From Periconia sp. R9002 (Eukaryota > Ascomycota > Dothideomycetes > Pleosporales > Periconiaceae), in contig JAMAHW010000039.1 of the NCBI GenBank assembly GCA_023627715.1, forward strand, positions 124,001-188,000: a stretch of 64,000 bases of DNA, in the 5' to 3' direction. Under the pieces are notes generated by a model. It had not been told where the DNA came from and did not search any database. It was given only the letters and a program-made list of their open reading frames with translations. Positions 1-10,770 of this stretch are shown piece by piece; within the stretch, counting starts at the first letter, position 1, and every line of letters begins with the position of its first letter. Both the position numbers and the translations under genes were made by a program.

Positions 1-560
1 TTCAGTTCATCTTCTATTCGCTTCACCATCTCATATCTTTTTGAGATAACGTGCCAGTCCCTTATCAAGGGACAAAAAGCTTTTCCAGGACATTTCGGAT
101 TCCGATGATGACTTTTGTTCACCTCCGAACGAACCCGGCGATACTGTGCATAGAACCTCTGATAATATTCCAAGAATTCTTCAAAGGAACCCAAGGCCCA
201 TCCAGCATCCCGGAATTCAGGTTGAAATGCGACGAGGAATCTGTGGTACGTGTCGACGACGCGCCGTTGGTAGTCCACGAGCTCTCTGTTTGCGATGGCT
301 ATCCGGATATGCCATTCCTCATGCAACCGGCGCAACCTTCTATTTTGCTTGGAGAAGCTCAGTCCCATGTTGTTTTGCGCCAAAGTTACGAAGTCGGCTG
401 TTATGTGTGCACAATGCTTTCACTCTTGGTGGAGCCAGTTGGTGAAGGGCTGCCACGTGAAAGGTTTCGGGAGTTGCCACTCGAACGTGAAGTTGCGGCT
501 CGTTGGTTCAATGGTCGTAAGTGTGAATGTTTGATCGCAGTTGCTTTCCTTGATGTTCGG
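1..560 (-). CDS. Partial gene for a helical protein of unknown function, 5' exons unresolved, running off the window start
   Basis: On the minus strand one frame is open from about 419 down to base 1 and is rich in W, H, Q, R and aromatic residues, with stretches such as YHRFLVAFQPEFRDAGW and KCPGKAFCP. The same frame is also open upstream (about 423-565), but an in-frame TGA lies at 420-422. Either this is a nonsense change or it is removed by an intron: a GTGAAAG donor at 423 and an AATAG acceptor at 340 would give an in-frame 84-nt intron. The Cys-Pro pattern resembles KCPSGCCP in the small protein at 14678-15387, so the two may be distant relatives (inference). No known domain was recognised. 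The 3' end is outside the window. Confidence 0.4.
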
Positions 561-599
561 TCTGAAGAACAGCAGGATCTGTTTGGTAAGAAGACGTTA

Positions 600-1884
600 A
601 TGAGGAATTCATGTCGTATACACTGATCCGCCAGGGTTGTGGCTGGTGTGTTGCAATACTGTTTTGCGCTTCTGAATGGCCACGTCATGTTGTGCCACGA
701 TACGTCAAACAGCGCATGTGGGGAACAACTTACAATAGCTTTGCAGACGAGTGTTGGGTTTCTTGTAAGGACGTTCTGATAGGAGAGGATTTCGCTAGGA
801 TATACACTCAAAAGTTGAGATGTGAACAAGATGAACGGCAAGAGAAAGGTGATAGTCATTCTTATATACCGGACGACCGTATGACCCACTTGAAACTACA
901 TCTAATTCGCGTGTTTTTCACAAGTCCGTGAAATAGTAGGTCATTATTTGACTTCTAATACACATGTAAACAGATACACGGTGCTGATGAAATGGTTCAC
1001 TTCCCACGCTATCTATTCATTGGATGTTTTTGGCCTCTTGAGATTACGCTAGGAAGTGGGACTACTGAAGGACGACGTCAAAACTGGCAAGAGCAATCAT
1101 ACTAGTTACTCAACCTTCATTCTCGTGACTGCGTGGGAGCTTAAAGCAAGGTTCAGGGTCGCATAGATACCGATCGGAGTTCTGGCAACGTATCAATGAT
1201 GTTCTCGTAGGGTTTGTGCGTTCTGAGTGCATCTACCGGGGCACACAGACAACGCATTCAAGGAGCAAACCAAAGAACAATGTAAGAACGTGATACAAGA
1301 AAAACAGGGCTGTAAAAAGTGGAACATCGACTACTATGCACGGATAAGAGGGTCAGGATAAGAAAGATCATTGTGAAAATAATGACAAAAAAGTATTCAG
1401 ATGATGAGAGTGTACATTATGAATAATACTAGAGCACTACTTGGGCTGCTCATAGCCGTTCCAGAAAAGTTTTGAAATGTAAGAATAAACACCGTCAACC
1501 AAAATTAAAAGCCGAAAAAGAATGTAAAGTATACCTATATACTAGATTAAGATATGAAATAAATGCATTTTCCGCAATTACAGTCCATTATTAGCGCATC
1601 AGTATGACACTACACGTAGTGTCTCAGTAACAAACACCTCTGTACCTGGGGTTGACATGTGCATGTATGTCAAGCTCAACACCCGACAAGGAAAAAATAG
1701 TTCAGCCACCCGGAAAAAACAAGTCGAGGTTAGTTAAAAGATCTTGAGTGATTACTAGTGGTAGCTGCTTGACAGCTATCCGCTAGTCATCGCCCCCAAT
1801 TTTCTCCAATCCTAAACCTCGCATGCTCAAATGGTCTTCCGTGAATCAGTTTTCATCTTCCTCTTTTTGCCGCACATATCTTTC
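600..1884. other. Intergenic stretch with one dispersed repeat copy
   Basis: No convincing gene is visible. The DNA is AT-rich, with a copy of the introner-like repeat at about 1535-1668 (minus), listed separately. The rest is probably 3' flank of the 1885-2916 gene and 5' flank of the partial gene at the window start. Confidence 0.5.
1535..1668 (-). repeat. Introner-like element, copy 1 (diverged)
   Basis: Read on the minus strand it begins with CCCCAGGTACAGAG, then ACTGAGACACTACGTG, GGACTGTAATTGCGG and CATTTATTTCATATC, and it ends AGTATATAG followed by GTATAC. These blocks line up in order with the intron at 47065-47189 and the copy at 7569-7689. It lies downstream of, and in the sense direction of, the gene whose stop is at 1885. 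Confidence 0.6.
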
Positions 1885-2916
1885 CTACACCTCCTCCACA
1901 CCCTTCGGTGCGATCATCCTATAAACTCTCGGCCCCTCCTTAGCAACCCGGTCCGTCTCCTTCTGCATCCACTTCAAAAATGGTTCAAGTCCATTCATCT
2001 GTTTGGCGGCATCCTCGGCGATTCGCATTCCCGCCAGAAAGAGTTCAAAAATCTCGCTTTGCACGTAAACTCGTGATTCTGCAGGATCAGCTTGGAATGC
2101 GGCATAGAGATCGGTGTATTCGATGTAGCCGACATTGACGTAGAATGCGTGGAGCGTTTCGATGAATTCGGCTGCTGTGCGGATGGCGGCTGGTGTTTGT
2201 TTTTCTTCGCGTGGCATCAGACCGCTGGCTTGGCGTTGGAGGCGATACAGGATTGAGATGCGTTGGTTGAGTTCCTCTTTCCACTCCGCGAAAATGACCT
2301 GCTTTTGTGTTTTACCGTTAATGCGTTTGCTCAAGGCATGCAAGAAGTTTCGCAGATAGTGCATCTCGTGTGGGATGTTCGCCATCATGTCCACATTTAA
2401 GAAGTCCAAGAGGGGTGTCCATCCGTCCAACATCTCCCGTGCGTTTTCCACTAATTGCATAGCAGTCACAAGATTTCGAAGCCGGTTGGAGGGATCTCCG
2501 ATTTCTTCGGCTGATGTTGCGGCATTGAATGTACGTTCGAGGATTCCCTTGGCATCTCTGTGCTTGTGTTGCTGATAGAATTCGCAAAGAGTATTCACGA
2601 AGGTGAACTTGAGAAATGTTTGAAAGCGTTCCGTGCTTCTATAATCTTGTTGGTGAATGTTGTTGTTGATGGCGGCGGGTACAGGTTGGATGACCTTTGT
2701 TTGCGAGGATACGCTGAGAACTGCTTGTTCATGGTGTTCTTCCCGGAGCCTGAAGAATTCCTTGTTTTCGTCAATTCTATCTGGAAGGTTCGATAGAAAT
2801 TCAATCAGAAGCGTTAAGTCGGTTTTCCATTGGTAATTGTAAGGCTCTGGGTATCCACCATATAGGCGATAACACAGAGCCCTCCACAAAGTTTCCAGAT
2901 ATAGAAAATCGTCCAT
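1885..2916 (-). CDS. Hypothetical protein, 343 aa, mostly alpha-helical
   Basis: A single open frame. I chose the ATG giving MDDFLYLETLWRALCYRLYGG because the frame upstream of it (to about 3252) looks non-coding. The protein is soluble, charged and probably helical, without transmembrane segments, signal peptide or a recognised catalytic motif. Recognisable stretches are IEFLSNLPDRIDENKEF, LDGWTPLLDFLNVDMM and FIETLHAFYVNVGYIEY. The TAG stop is at 1885-1887. An introner-like repeat copy lies about 220 bp downstream in the same orientation. Function unknown. Confidence 0.55.
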   Translation of the reverse strand: MDDFLYLETLWRALCYRLYGGYPEPYNYQWKTDLTLLIEFLSNLPDRIDENKEFFRLREEHHEQAVLSVSSQTKVIQPVPAAINNNIHQQDYRSTERFQTFLKFTFVNTLCEFYQQHKHRDAKGILERTFNAATSAEEIGDPSNRLRNLVTAMQLVENAREMLDGWTPLLDFLNVDMMANIPHEMHYLRNFLHALSKRINGKTQKQVIFAEWKEELNQRISILYRLQRQASGLMPREEKQTPAAIRTAAEFIETLHAFYVNVGYIEYTDLYAAFQADPAESRVYVQSEIFELFLAGMRIAEDAAKQMNGLEPFLKWMQKETDRVAKEGPRVYRMIAPKGVEEV

Positions 2917-3703
2917 CTTGACAGTCGATAAAAGTAGATGAAACAATAGAATGTGACAGTGTTTGCTAGTCCCGCGTTTGCAATATTCGATCTGGAGGTC
3001 AGCGTGGGATGTTACGACAAGGTTGTAGATAACGAAAAGTGGCAGCGTGGAAATGCGTAGGCAATGGTATCTGCGATGAGCAAAGATATTGACTGATTTA
3101 TATGCATGTGCAGTGTCCAGTGAGTCAACGCATTGTGGTAACACTGCTGACTCTTTGTGTAGCGCAAAGTTTGACGCCGGTGAACCACAAATTGACGTGG
3201 ACTTATTGAATAACGAGGATTGGTCAAGACACCGGGGAGGCACATGAATCACGGTTGTCGAGGATATGAGAGTAAGAGACTAGCCAAGGATTGAGGAAGT
3301 CTTTCCAAGTTGAAGTAGGGTATGAAATTGAATTGGATCCTCACAGAGTATTGCTACCCTGGGTATCGACACAGGTAAGTGAAAACTTGAAGTAGGGTAT
3401 AATATCTGAATTCTGGATAAAAAATCAGTCGCGTCCTAGACTGTAGCCAACATTGTCTCCTAACCTATGGGCATATTGTACAATCGAGCAATACAACTCG
3501 GCATACGACTGATGCTCCGTTACAGACGGAGGGAATCGTCATCTTACGAGTCAAAGCTCGTGTTTCATATCCCAGGGCATGCCTTATTCGCGATTGTTCG
3601 TCGGCGAAGGTCAGACATCGTCACTTGGTTCCCTAATTTCCAAGCCGCGAGGCGAACGCGGAGGAACGGGGTAGAGTCGATCTACAGGTACCACAAACCG
3701 CAT
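2917..3703. other. Intergenic region
   Basis: This is the upstream region of the 1885-2916 gene and the 3' flank of the SF3a60 gene. The near-repeat ttgaagtagggtat occurs at about 3311 and 3391. Nothing else is recognised. Confidence 0.5.
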
Positions 3704-5268
3704 TCAAACTATGCCTTGTTTGGATAAAAGTTCGTAGATGGACTCCGGCATAACGTTGCCGCTCGAATCCTCCACTTCCACAATATTCTCTTCCACCTTC
3801 GCTTCCTTCTTCTTGTCGCGCTGGATCTTCCTCCACAATTCCTGTGCTTCCTCAATGCTTGTGATCTCACGGAACAAGGAGGTATTGGTGATACCGAGAC
3901 ACTTGAGACCGAAGATGTGACGGGGCTCATTGAAATGTTTGTCAAAAGCTCGTCGACCCATGTAAACGTAATTTCCGCAAATACCGCAGGGGAATTCAAC
4001 ACCCAGCCCGTGCAGTTTGTAAAGCCAGAAAGGTATAGGTTTGCCATCCCAAGCAAGAGGAAGTTTGAGAGGGTTATAGATCTTATCTTCGCCGTCATCT
4101 TCCTCTTTCTCCTTCGCACCGTTCCCAATCTCGGAGGCCTCGGAGTAAAGTTGCTCCAATTCTTGCTGGCGCTCTCGCTCCGTCATGCCTTGTTTGCGCT
4201 CAACATTAACTTTGGTATCGCTACGTTGGGTCTGCATAGCTGCCGCAAGTTTTCGAATCCTGAACTCCTGCTCCGCTACGGCTCGCTCCTTGAATCGTTT
4301 CAAGTCGCTGCTGGGTTCTTGGGCAGAGTTGGAGGGTTGACTTTGCTCTACCGCCTTCTTGTGTTTCTTTCCTGTGAGATGCGCCTCGTATACAGTCTCC
4401 TTGGAGAATCCTCGCTTACAAACGGAACACCAAATACCCTCCTTAGTGGGTGCATCGCCCTCCACAGGTGCAGCTTGGGGCGCATTCTTTTCCCAGCCAG
4501 GAACCTCTTCCTTGTCCCACAGCTCGTCGAACTCTGCGTCGAAAGTGGCGAAAAGCTTGTCAAGGTTTTCCAGGGGTTTAGTGCGGCGCATGAAGCTCTC
4601 TAGATACTCGGCAAGTGCTTTGAGGTATTGAAAATAGTCTTCGCTCATCTTCTGATCACGCGTAATGTTGCTCTGGGGGGAGGCGAAAACGTCGAATTGG
4701 TCAAGGTACTGTAGATACGTCAGGCGACGGCCATGGCCATGCTTGTGAAAAGGAAGGTTCAGGTATTGCTTATGCAACATCGTCAAATCAAAAAAACGAC
4801 CGAAACCTTCCTCACCAGTGAACATGGAGTCAATCGCTGCCAATGATCGCGCCTGATCTTCGGGTGTCCGCCTCTTGTATGCCTTCTCCAGGTTCTCGAC
4901 AGGTTCGTTCGGGTAGCGGCGATGGAAATCTTTGACCGAGGCAAACTCCTTCATGAAGTTTTCCATGGGATCGCCCAAGGTCAAATTGCGCACTTCGTCC
5001 TCCTTAGTACCATCGACATCTTGGTAGATTGTGAGAAGGCGGCTAGATTGAGCTTCAATCTGCTCGAGGAACCGCGCGATATCGTGATCTCGTGCTAAAC
5101 GGTCGCGTATCTATGGTGGGACTTATTAGCAAGCGTACATAGAGAGAAGATACTGATCAGAGGATAAGAGGCACGTACAAGAGGCGGGTCTTCGTTGAGA
5201 CGGTCGGCAATGGCATCTTCAAGACGCTCGATATCCTCATGCAACTGGCGTTGATCTTCAAGAAGCAT
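3704..5268 (-). CDS. prp9: Splicing factor 3a subunit 3 (SF3a60 / Prp9 / Sap61)
   Basis: This is a subunit of the SF3a complex of the U2 snRNP, required for pre-spliceosome assembly in the nucleus. Two exons, 5268-5179 and 5110-3704, are separated by a 68-nt intron (GTACGT donor, CCATAG acceptor). The product is 498 aa, close to the human protein (about 500 aa). The N-terminus MLLEDQRQLHEDIERLEDAI fits the family. Two zinc-finger regions are visible: a matrin-type CSVCKRGFS...HLTGKKHKK in the middle, and near the C-terminus CGICGNYVYMGRRAFDKHF...H followed by LKCLGI. The segment LPLAWDGKPIPFWLYKLHGL is nearly invariant in eukaryotes, and the C-terminal region ends in DSSGNVMPESIYELL. It is transcribed divergently from FAL1, with 323 bp between the start codons. 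Confidence 0.96.
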
Positions 5269-5591
5269 GGTGTCGCGAGCAGTCGCCTAGAACTTATGAG
5301 TGATGAGATCGCGGGAGAGTGGTGGAGCGCGAACCTTTGCGGCGTTTGGCGTGGAGACGGGTGAAGTGGAGGCGTTAGAGGAACATTTACGTCTGGTCGC
5401 CCCGTCACGTGAGACGCTAGGAGGCTAGTTCTTCCGGACCGGCGCCAAGCTGCCTGGGTTGCGGAGAAGCTCCACCGAAACTTTCTGGCGTTTACCATCG
5501 TGGACTCGACATCGCAACTCAATTTCGTCGCCTGCAATCACCGCAATCACCGACTTCAAACTGCTTCTCACCTCTGCAGAACTCGTTCAAC
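5269..5591. promoter_or_regulatory. Shared divergent promoter region of prp9 and FAL1
   Basis: The 323 bp between the two start codons must contain both promoters and 5' leaders. No TATA box is obvious, as is common for housekeeping genes. A pyrimidine-rich stretch precedes the FAL1 start (ATG at 5592). Confidence 0.55.
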
Positions 5592-6840
5592 ATGGCGGAC
5601 GGCATCGATCGTAATGCCGACGACAAAATGGAGTTCGCCACCTCTAAAGAGGTTTCGGTGGCTCCCACTTTCGAGGCCATGCATTTGAAGGAGAATCTGC
5701 TTCGAGGAATCTATGCATACGGCTACGAATCCCCTTCAGCCGTCCAATCACGCGCTATTGTTCAGGTTTGCAAAGGACGCGACACGATTGCGCAAGCACA
5801 ATCCGGAACGGGAAAGACTGCGACTTTTTCCATCTCCATCCTCCAGGTCATCGATACGGCGGTACGCGAAACACAAGCTCTTGTTTTATCCCCCACGCGC
5901 GAACTCGCCACTCAAATCCAGTCGGTCATCATGGGCCTTGGCGATTACATGAATGTGCAATGCCATGCCTGCATTGGAGGAACAAACGTCGGTGAAGACA
6001 TCCGCAAGCTCGATTACGGCCAACATGTCGTGTCGGGTACGCCTGGACGTGTTGCCGACATGATTCGACGCCGAAATTTGCGCACGCGCAACATCAAAAT
6101 GTTGGTTCTGGACGAAGCCGATGAACTGCTGAACCGCGGATTCCGTGAACAAATTTACGACGTCTACCGCTACCTGCCTCCCGCAACACAGGTCGTAGTT
6201 GTTTCCGCCACGCTTCCTTACGACGTTTTGGAAATGACGACCAAGTTCATGACAGACCCTGTCCGCATTCTAGTCAAGCGTGATGAGTTGACGCTTGAGG
6301 GCCTCAAACAATATTTCATCGCCATTGAGAAGGAAGAGTGGAAATTCGATACGCTGTGCGATCTCTACGACACACTCACAATCACGCAAGCCGTTATCTT
6401 CTGCAACACGCGCCGGAAGGTTGATTGGCTCACGGACAAGATGCGCGAGGCCAACTTCACTGTATCGTCAATGCACGGCGATATGCCCCAGCGGGAGCGC
6501 GACAGCATCATGCAAGATTTCAGACAGGCCAACTCTCGCGTGCTCATCTCTACAGACGTATGGGCGCGCGGTATTGATGTACAACAGGTGTCCCTTGTCA
6601 TCAACTACGATCTTCCATCGAATCGTGAGAACTACATCCACAGGATCGGCCGAAGTGGCCGCTTTGGTCGTAAGGGCGTGGCTATCAACTTTGTGACTCA
6701 GGATGATGTCCGTATTCTTCGCGATATCGAGTGTAAGTTTCGAATTGTCTCTCGAAAGTCGACTTCGCTAACCAGCCGTAGTGTACTACTCTACGCAGAT
6801 CGACGAGATGCCCATGAACGTTGCGGATCTGCTCTCGTAA
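5592..6840 (+). CDS. FAL1: ATP-dependent RNA helicase FAL1 (eIF4A-III-like DEAD-box protein)
   Basis: DEAD-box helicase of the eIF4A subfamily. The FAL1/eIF4A-III group acts in rRNA maturation and, in many eukaryotes, in the exon junction complex. Two exons, 5592-6732 and 6782-6840, are split by a 49-nt intron (GTAAGT...GCTAACCAGCCGTAG); the joined product is 399 aa, the standard length. Motifs in order: Q motif near PSAVQSRAI, Walker [25 protein letters not shown] ([10 protein letters not shown]), [28 protein letters not shown] and [13 protein letters not shown]. The splice restores the family C-terminus [18 protein letters not shown]. Without splicing the frame runs on into an unrelated tail, so the intron is required. 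Confidence 0.96.
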
Positions 6841-7567
6841 ATGTGTCCTCCGCGGGTTGTACTTGAAATGTATGCATGTATTGACGTTACGTGGCACTTT
6901 GTCACCATTCTCCCACTGAAGGGAAAGAGGGTCCGGGAAATTTTAGTGTGGAGGAAAAGGGCTCCTCAGCCATTCAGTGAGTATTGGCCCATCTGTCGAG
7001 AATTTGAGGCCGTTCTAATACGTGAGGTTAAAACAGTACCAAATTGACATATCGCACGGGTTTGCCCTATTGCAAGCGCGTGAATTTGACCATCTACCTT
7101 GTCCAGCAAGCCGATCATTATTGCTTACGTGATTGTATCTGGGGAATTGCGAAAACGTCTGGACGTCACATGGGATTGACTTGAGTAGATCTCAATAAGA
7201 AAACCTACCACTAACTTATAAGTTCATGATCTAGCACCAGAGTACTTGCCGAGCACCATGTTATTTTTTTATCTCATGAAAAGATCAATAAATGCTTTGC
7301 ACTGTCGTCCTCTCAATGACGAGGGAGCAGGTTAGCAAGGTGATGGGTAAAGATGACGGAAGCGTGTGCGGTTTGCTGGGTGTCGGGAGACGCTGGAGAG
7401 GAAGACGGCGGCGGGTTCTATGTTGGGATCTCCAGATATAATTACATGACGAAATAGACGCAACCATCCCTCTAGTTTCCTACTCTCTCGGTTTCTATCT
7501 TGCTAGGATTCCGCGTACTGTCCTACAAGTATAAACAAAACATCGCTGCCGTCACCCTTACGCTATA
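6841..7567. other. Intergenic region downstream of FAL1
   Basis: No coding frame with convincing composition is seen; this is presumably the FAL1 3' UTR followed by spacer. Confidence 0.5.
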
Positions 7568-7568
7568 C

Positions 7569-7689
7569 CTATATCGCGAGTACGAAGATTATTAAATGTA
7601 CCCAGGGTGATTACAATACATGATTAGTGTCTCAATATGCCACACCACATGGTGTCTCGATAACTAATCACTCAGCCTCGGGAGTACAC
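7569..7689 (-). repeat. Introner-like element, copy 2 (nearly full length)
   Basis: On the minus strand it begins GTGTACTCCCGAGG and contains ATCGAGACACCATG, TGGCATATTGAGACAC, TGTATTGTAATCACCC, and ends with TTAATAATCTTCGTACTCGC then GATATAG. The last about 60 bases match the 3' half of the monooxygenase intron (47065-47189) nearly base for base. The element overlaps the stop codon of the small minus-strand gene at 7668-8442. Confidence 0.75.
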
Positions 7690-8442
7690 TTCTTCACATG
7701 CTGAATCGCCTCGACATGCAACACCACATATCGACCCGAATTCCCTGGCTGACTACCTGCCTCGACATGAACCAATGTATGATTTGACGGTAAGCCGTCT
7801 TCGTCTGCTGTTCTCGTTAGTTTGTTTCATCATCAACTTCGCACGCAGTAAATATTTATTTAGGGAGCTTCTGGGAAAGCACCATCATGTGCTAGCACAA
7901 AGAAAAATTCCACTTGCTGCCATCCACCTCCTCTTCCCCTCCTTTCGAATCTGCTTCCCGTTGTCCACCATTTCCTGGGTTTTGATGTGGTCCGTAAAGA
8001 CATGAATCCTAGCCTTGTCAAGTCCCCTCTCGGAAGATGGACGCGTCGTGCCGCTCTCCACGCTTCTGCTTTTCCTCGGGGATAAAGGCACGGTAATGTG
8101 GGATTTAGCCTCCGAGCGGCTAGGATGATCGGCTTTGCTGTGATAGTTAATTCAGAGTTTGCAAAAAGGTTCATCATTAACATACGCAATGATCATCAAC
8201 TTAAACCTCTCCACCTTAGGAAGCTGTGCGGCTAGTTCGCAATAGTACTCCTGCGTTTTCGTGGCCACAATTTACGACGTAGTCGTAGAGGAAAGTGTAG
8301 GTTTTTGGTTGTGAGGAAAGGTGTTATTTGCGTGTTATATGAATGGTAAGAACAGCGAGTGAAGGACCGCGACGGAGGCGAGGAACGATTATACGATCCG
8401 GTTGTAACCACCAAGCTGGGGCTTGTTCGAGCGCAATTTCAT
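7668..8442 (-). CDS. Small hypothetical protein, four-exon model (163 aa)
   Basis: Tentative join of 8442-8395, 8250-8186, 8137-7899 and 7807-7668. The best intron is 8185-8138 (GTATGT donor, TTAACTATCACAG acceptor). The one at 7898-7808 has a CTAACGAGAACAG acceptor but a weak donor, and the first exon is a guess. Phases agree throughout. The predicted protein is basic and polar, with segments such as YYCELAAQLPKVERFKLM and RIHVFTDHIKTQEMVDNG, and ends HVKKCTPEAE. No domain is recognised. The last codons and the stop lie inside introner-like copy 2, so the element may have supplied the stop. Confidence 0.4.
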
Positions 8443-8443
8443 T

Positions 8444-8608
8444 TCATTCATCCTCATCTAATAGCAGGATGAGACCATCTGGCAAAATGAAGGTGCGGCG
8501 GCAGAACTTTTGAAATAGCTTGCGGACGCGGTCAACCCCTGCGGTGTCTATGGCGTCGTTGACCACCCACGCTGGGTCGTTGGATACTGGGATATTGACA
8601 ATCTGTGC
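8444..8608 (-). CDS. Possible terminal exon of an unresolved minus-strand gene
   Basis: After a good acceptor (ACTTAAGCGCACAG) the minus strand reads an open frame beginning IVNIPVSNDPAWVVNDAI and ending in LILLLDEDE before a TGA. Composition looks coding. A possible upstream exon ends at a GTAACA donor near 8766, but its frame contains a stop, so the gene could not be assembled. It may be an exon relic. Confidence 0.25.
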   Translation of the reverse strand, partial: AQIVNIPVSNDPAWVVNDAIDTAGVDRVRKLFQKFCRRTFILPDGLILLLDEDE

Positions 8609-9211
8609 GCTTAAGTAGAAGCCAGAGGTTAGATGGTGGATGGTGGATGGTTTTGTTGGGAAGAGCTGATACCTAAGTAGTTGCCTACCTATGTATGTCC
8701 ATTGATAGGTAGGTAGGTACACCTACGCCCCAGGTGCCAACCTCAATCACGTGACTAATTGTTACCTGTGCGCCCAGAACGCTGGCCGATTACGACTGCG
8801 GCAAGTTATTAAGGACAGGTTCGAATATTTGGTTGTAAAGTGCAGAAGTGGTTAGTAGAAGTTAGGAATCATTGATAGATGAAAAGAGTAGAACAAAACA
8901 AAAACAGAGGTATGAGTAGGGTTGTAGTAGGAAGGTACATAGAAGGCCACATGTAACAATTAGGTAGGTGTTTGATATATACTATTCATTTTTGTATGGG
9001 TAGGGGTAGCCATTAGTACTGCGGTACTAAGTAAATATCTAACCTTGACAATTAGGTAGCCTTGAGCACAAGGAAGGTTAGCAGTAAGAGTAATATTCAC
9101 AAAAAATTGACTCAATTTCCACCTATCATCCTCCTATGCTGCCCTTGCAACTAGACTCTAGGAATAAATTCCCCTAAAGGCGGTCATCTTGATAAATCAA
9201 GCCAAAGCTCT
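8609..9211. other. Intergenic region with TAGG/CCTA simple repeats
   Basis: Short CCTA/TAGG-type repeats occur at about 8680-8720 and again near 8960. No gene was recognised. Confidence 0.4.
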
Positions 9212-10427
9212 CTAGTCTAACCACTCATCTTGTGCAGCTGGATTACTGGGTCGTCGGACATAGATGACAAAGTCTCCAAAGAGTTCACGGTCTCCGTGGA
9301 AGGGAAAACTGTCGCAGACATCACGAATCTGCTTTAGGACTCGAGGGGAGTCTGCATTGGCGCTTACTAGAGTTAGCACACAGCCGTTCACACACGCAAA
9401 CAGGCTTACTGCAATCTTTCATGATCCTGGTCGCGAATTATATCTACCACCATAATAGCCGGTTGGGCAAGGTCAGCGATGATTTGTTTTACCGGTACGT
9501 CTGGGCTGCATGACAGAACTGCCGTTGAATCGTCAATCAGCAACCACCCCTTAGGGTCGTTTATAATTGTAACTCCGTGCTTCTCGAGAACAGACGTGTC
9601 CATTTTCGTATAGGCTGGGTCCTGTGCATAACACATAGGAGGATCTTCTGGTTGTCTTTTCTTGGCTAGACAGTCCAGAAGAGTCAACAGCAGCGCATGC
9701 TGAAAGGCAGGCCGGTTGCTATCTATCATTCGATAAGCTATTGACCCTAGTCCGATTGCAACAATCTTGTTACATGGGGCTTTTATTGCCCCAAGAGTAG
9801 ATCGTAGCTGTTGACATGCCTCGGTAGCCTCCCAGGCATTTTGTGTAGTCCGCAAGAAGTTATCGAGTTCCTCGTAGGGTCGGGTAGGAACGCTGTCAAC
9901 AAGTTGCTTAGTACTAATGTACCGCTCATCCATGTAATGGTTAATCTGAAGACTGCAATACGCCGTGCGAGGGAAGCGGTTTGCAATAGGCGAGGTTAGA
10001 TCCTGGATAGTGTTATAGTGCAAAAATGGGTCTCTCCTGTCTGTGCATTAGTTACATAGCATAGTTCGGATAGGAATAACCGCACGTACACGACATATTC
10101 AAGATGATCACCCTCACGGCGTGGGAGGACAAAGCCACTTTCAACCGCGAAACTGACCATACTGTTATCAATCCCTCTAACAAAGATTTCCTGTTTTTCC
10201 CTGCAATCCTCTGGGGTCCGAGCGACCAGGTCGAGCTGCCTATCGATCTGCTGGAGACTTTCTCTGCTGTATAGCGGCGTGCCAGCATCGTATAACTGGC
10301 GAATTCTGGTGAAAGCCTCCGCCATCTGCTGCTCCATGGCGGCCATATCCTCATTTTTCCAGGGCCGTTTCACATCTGACCGTAACCCATCACTCGCACA
10401 GGTATGAGTAATAGGTATTGTAGCCAT
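9212..10427 (-). CDS. SRR1-domain protein (371 aa)
   Basis: Three exons: 10427-10090, 10036-9410 and 9362-9212. Introns are 53 nt (GTACGT donor, CACAGACAG acceptor) and 47 nt (GTAAGC donor, acceptor AGTAAG after a CTAAC branch point). All phases agree. The C-terminal half matches the SRR1-like family (PF07985, named for Arabidopsis SENSITIVITY TO RED LIGHT REDUCED 1): KIVAIGLGSIAY, CYAQDPAYTKMDTSVLEKHG, INDPKGWLLIDDSTAVLSC, PDVPVKQIIADLAQPAIMV and, in the last exon, GDFVIYVRR. The fungal members are of unknown function. The N-terminal part is a variable helical region. It stands alone in a gene-poor stretch. Confidence 0.8.
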
Positions 10428-10647
10428 GATTAACCCTCAACGAAGTGTGCCTGCCCTAGACTAGGGTTTGGTCGCTGAGAGGAGCTGATGCAGCAGGTGG
10501 GGCTGAGCGCGCACGGCTAGTCGAGCGCTAGTTAGTCATTTAGGCTGGATACGTTCATATACAGAGGGGTGACACGCTGGGAAGTCACATTAATAATATC
10601 GGGAGTATTAAAAGCTTCTACAAATTAGAAGCTCTACAGTCTACATT

Positions 10648-10770
10648 ATACAAAAGAAATTAATAGGTATAAAAAAGACATTGATGGGCATACGAAAAGA
10701 GATTGATAGGTATACAAAAGAGATTAATGGACATACAAAAGAAATCGAAATACAAAAGAGATAAAAAGCC
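10648..10770. repeat. Imperfect tandem repeat, unit about 21-24 bp
   Basis: About five adjacent versions of a unit close to ATTGATAGGTATACAAAAGAG are seen with small changes (ATTGATGGGCATACGAAAAG, ATTAATGGACATACAAAAG and so on). Function unknown. Confidence 0.75.
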
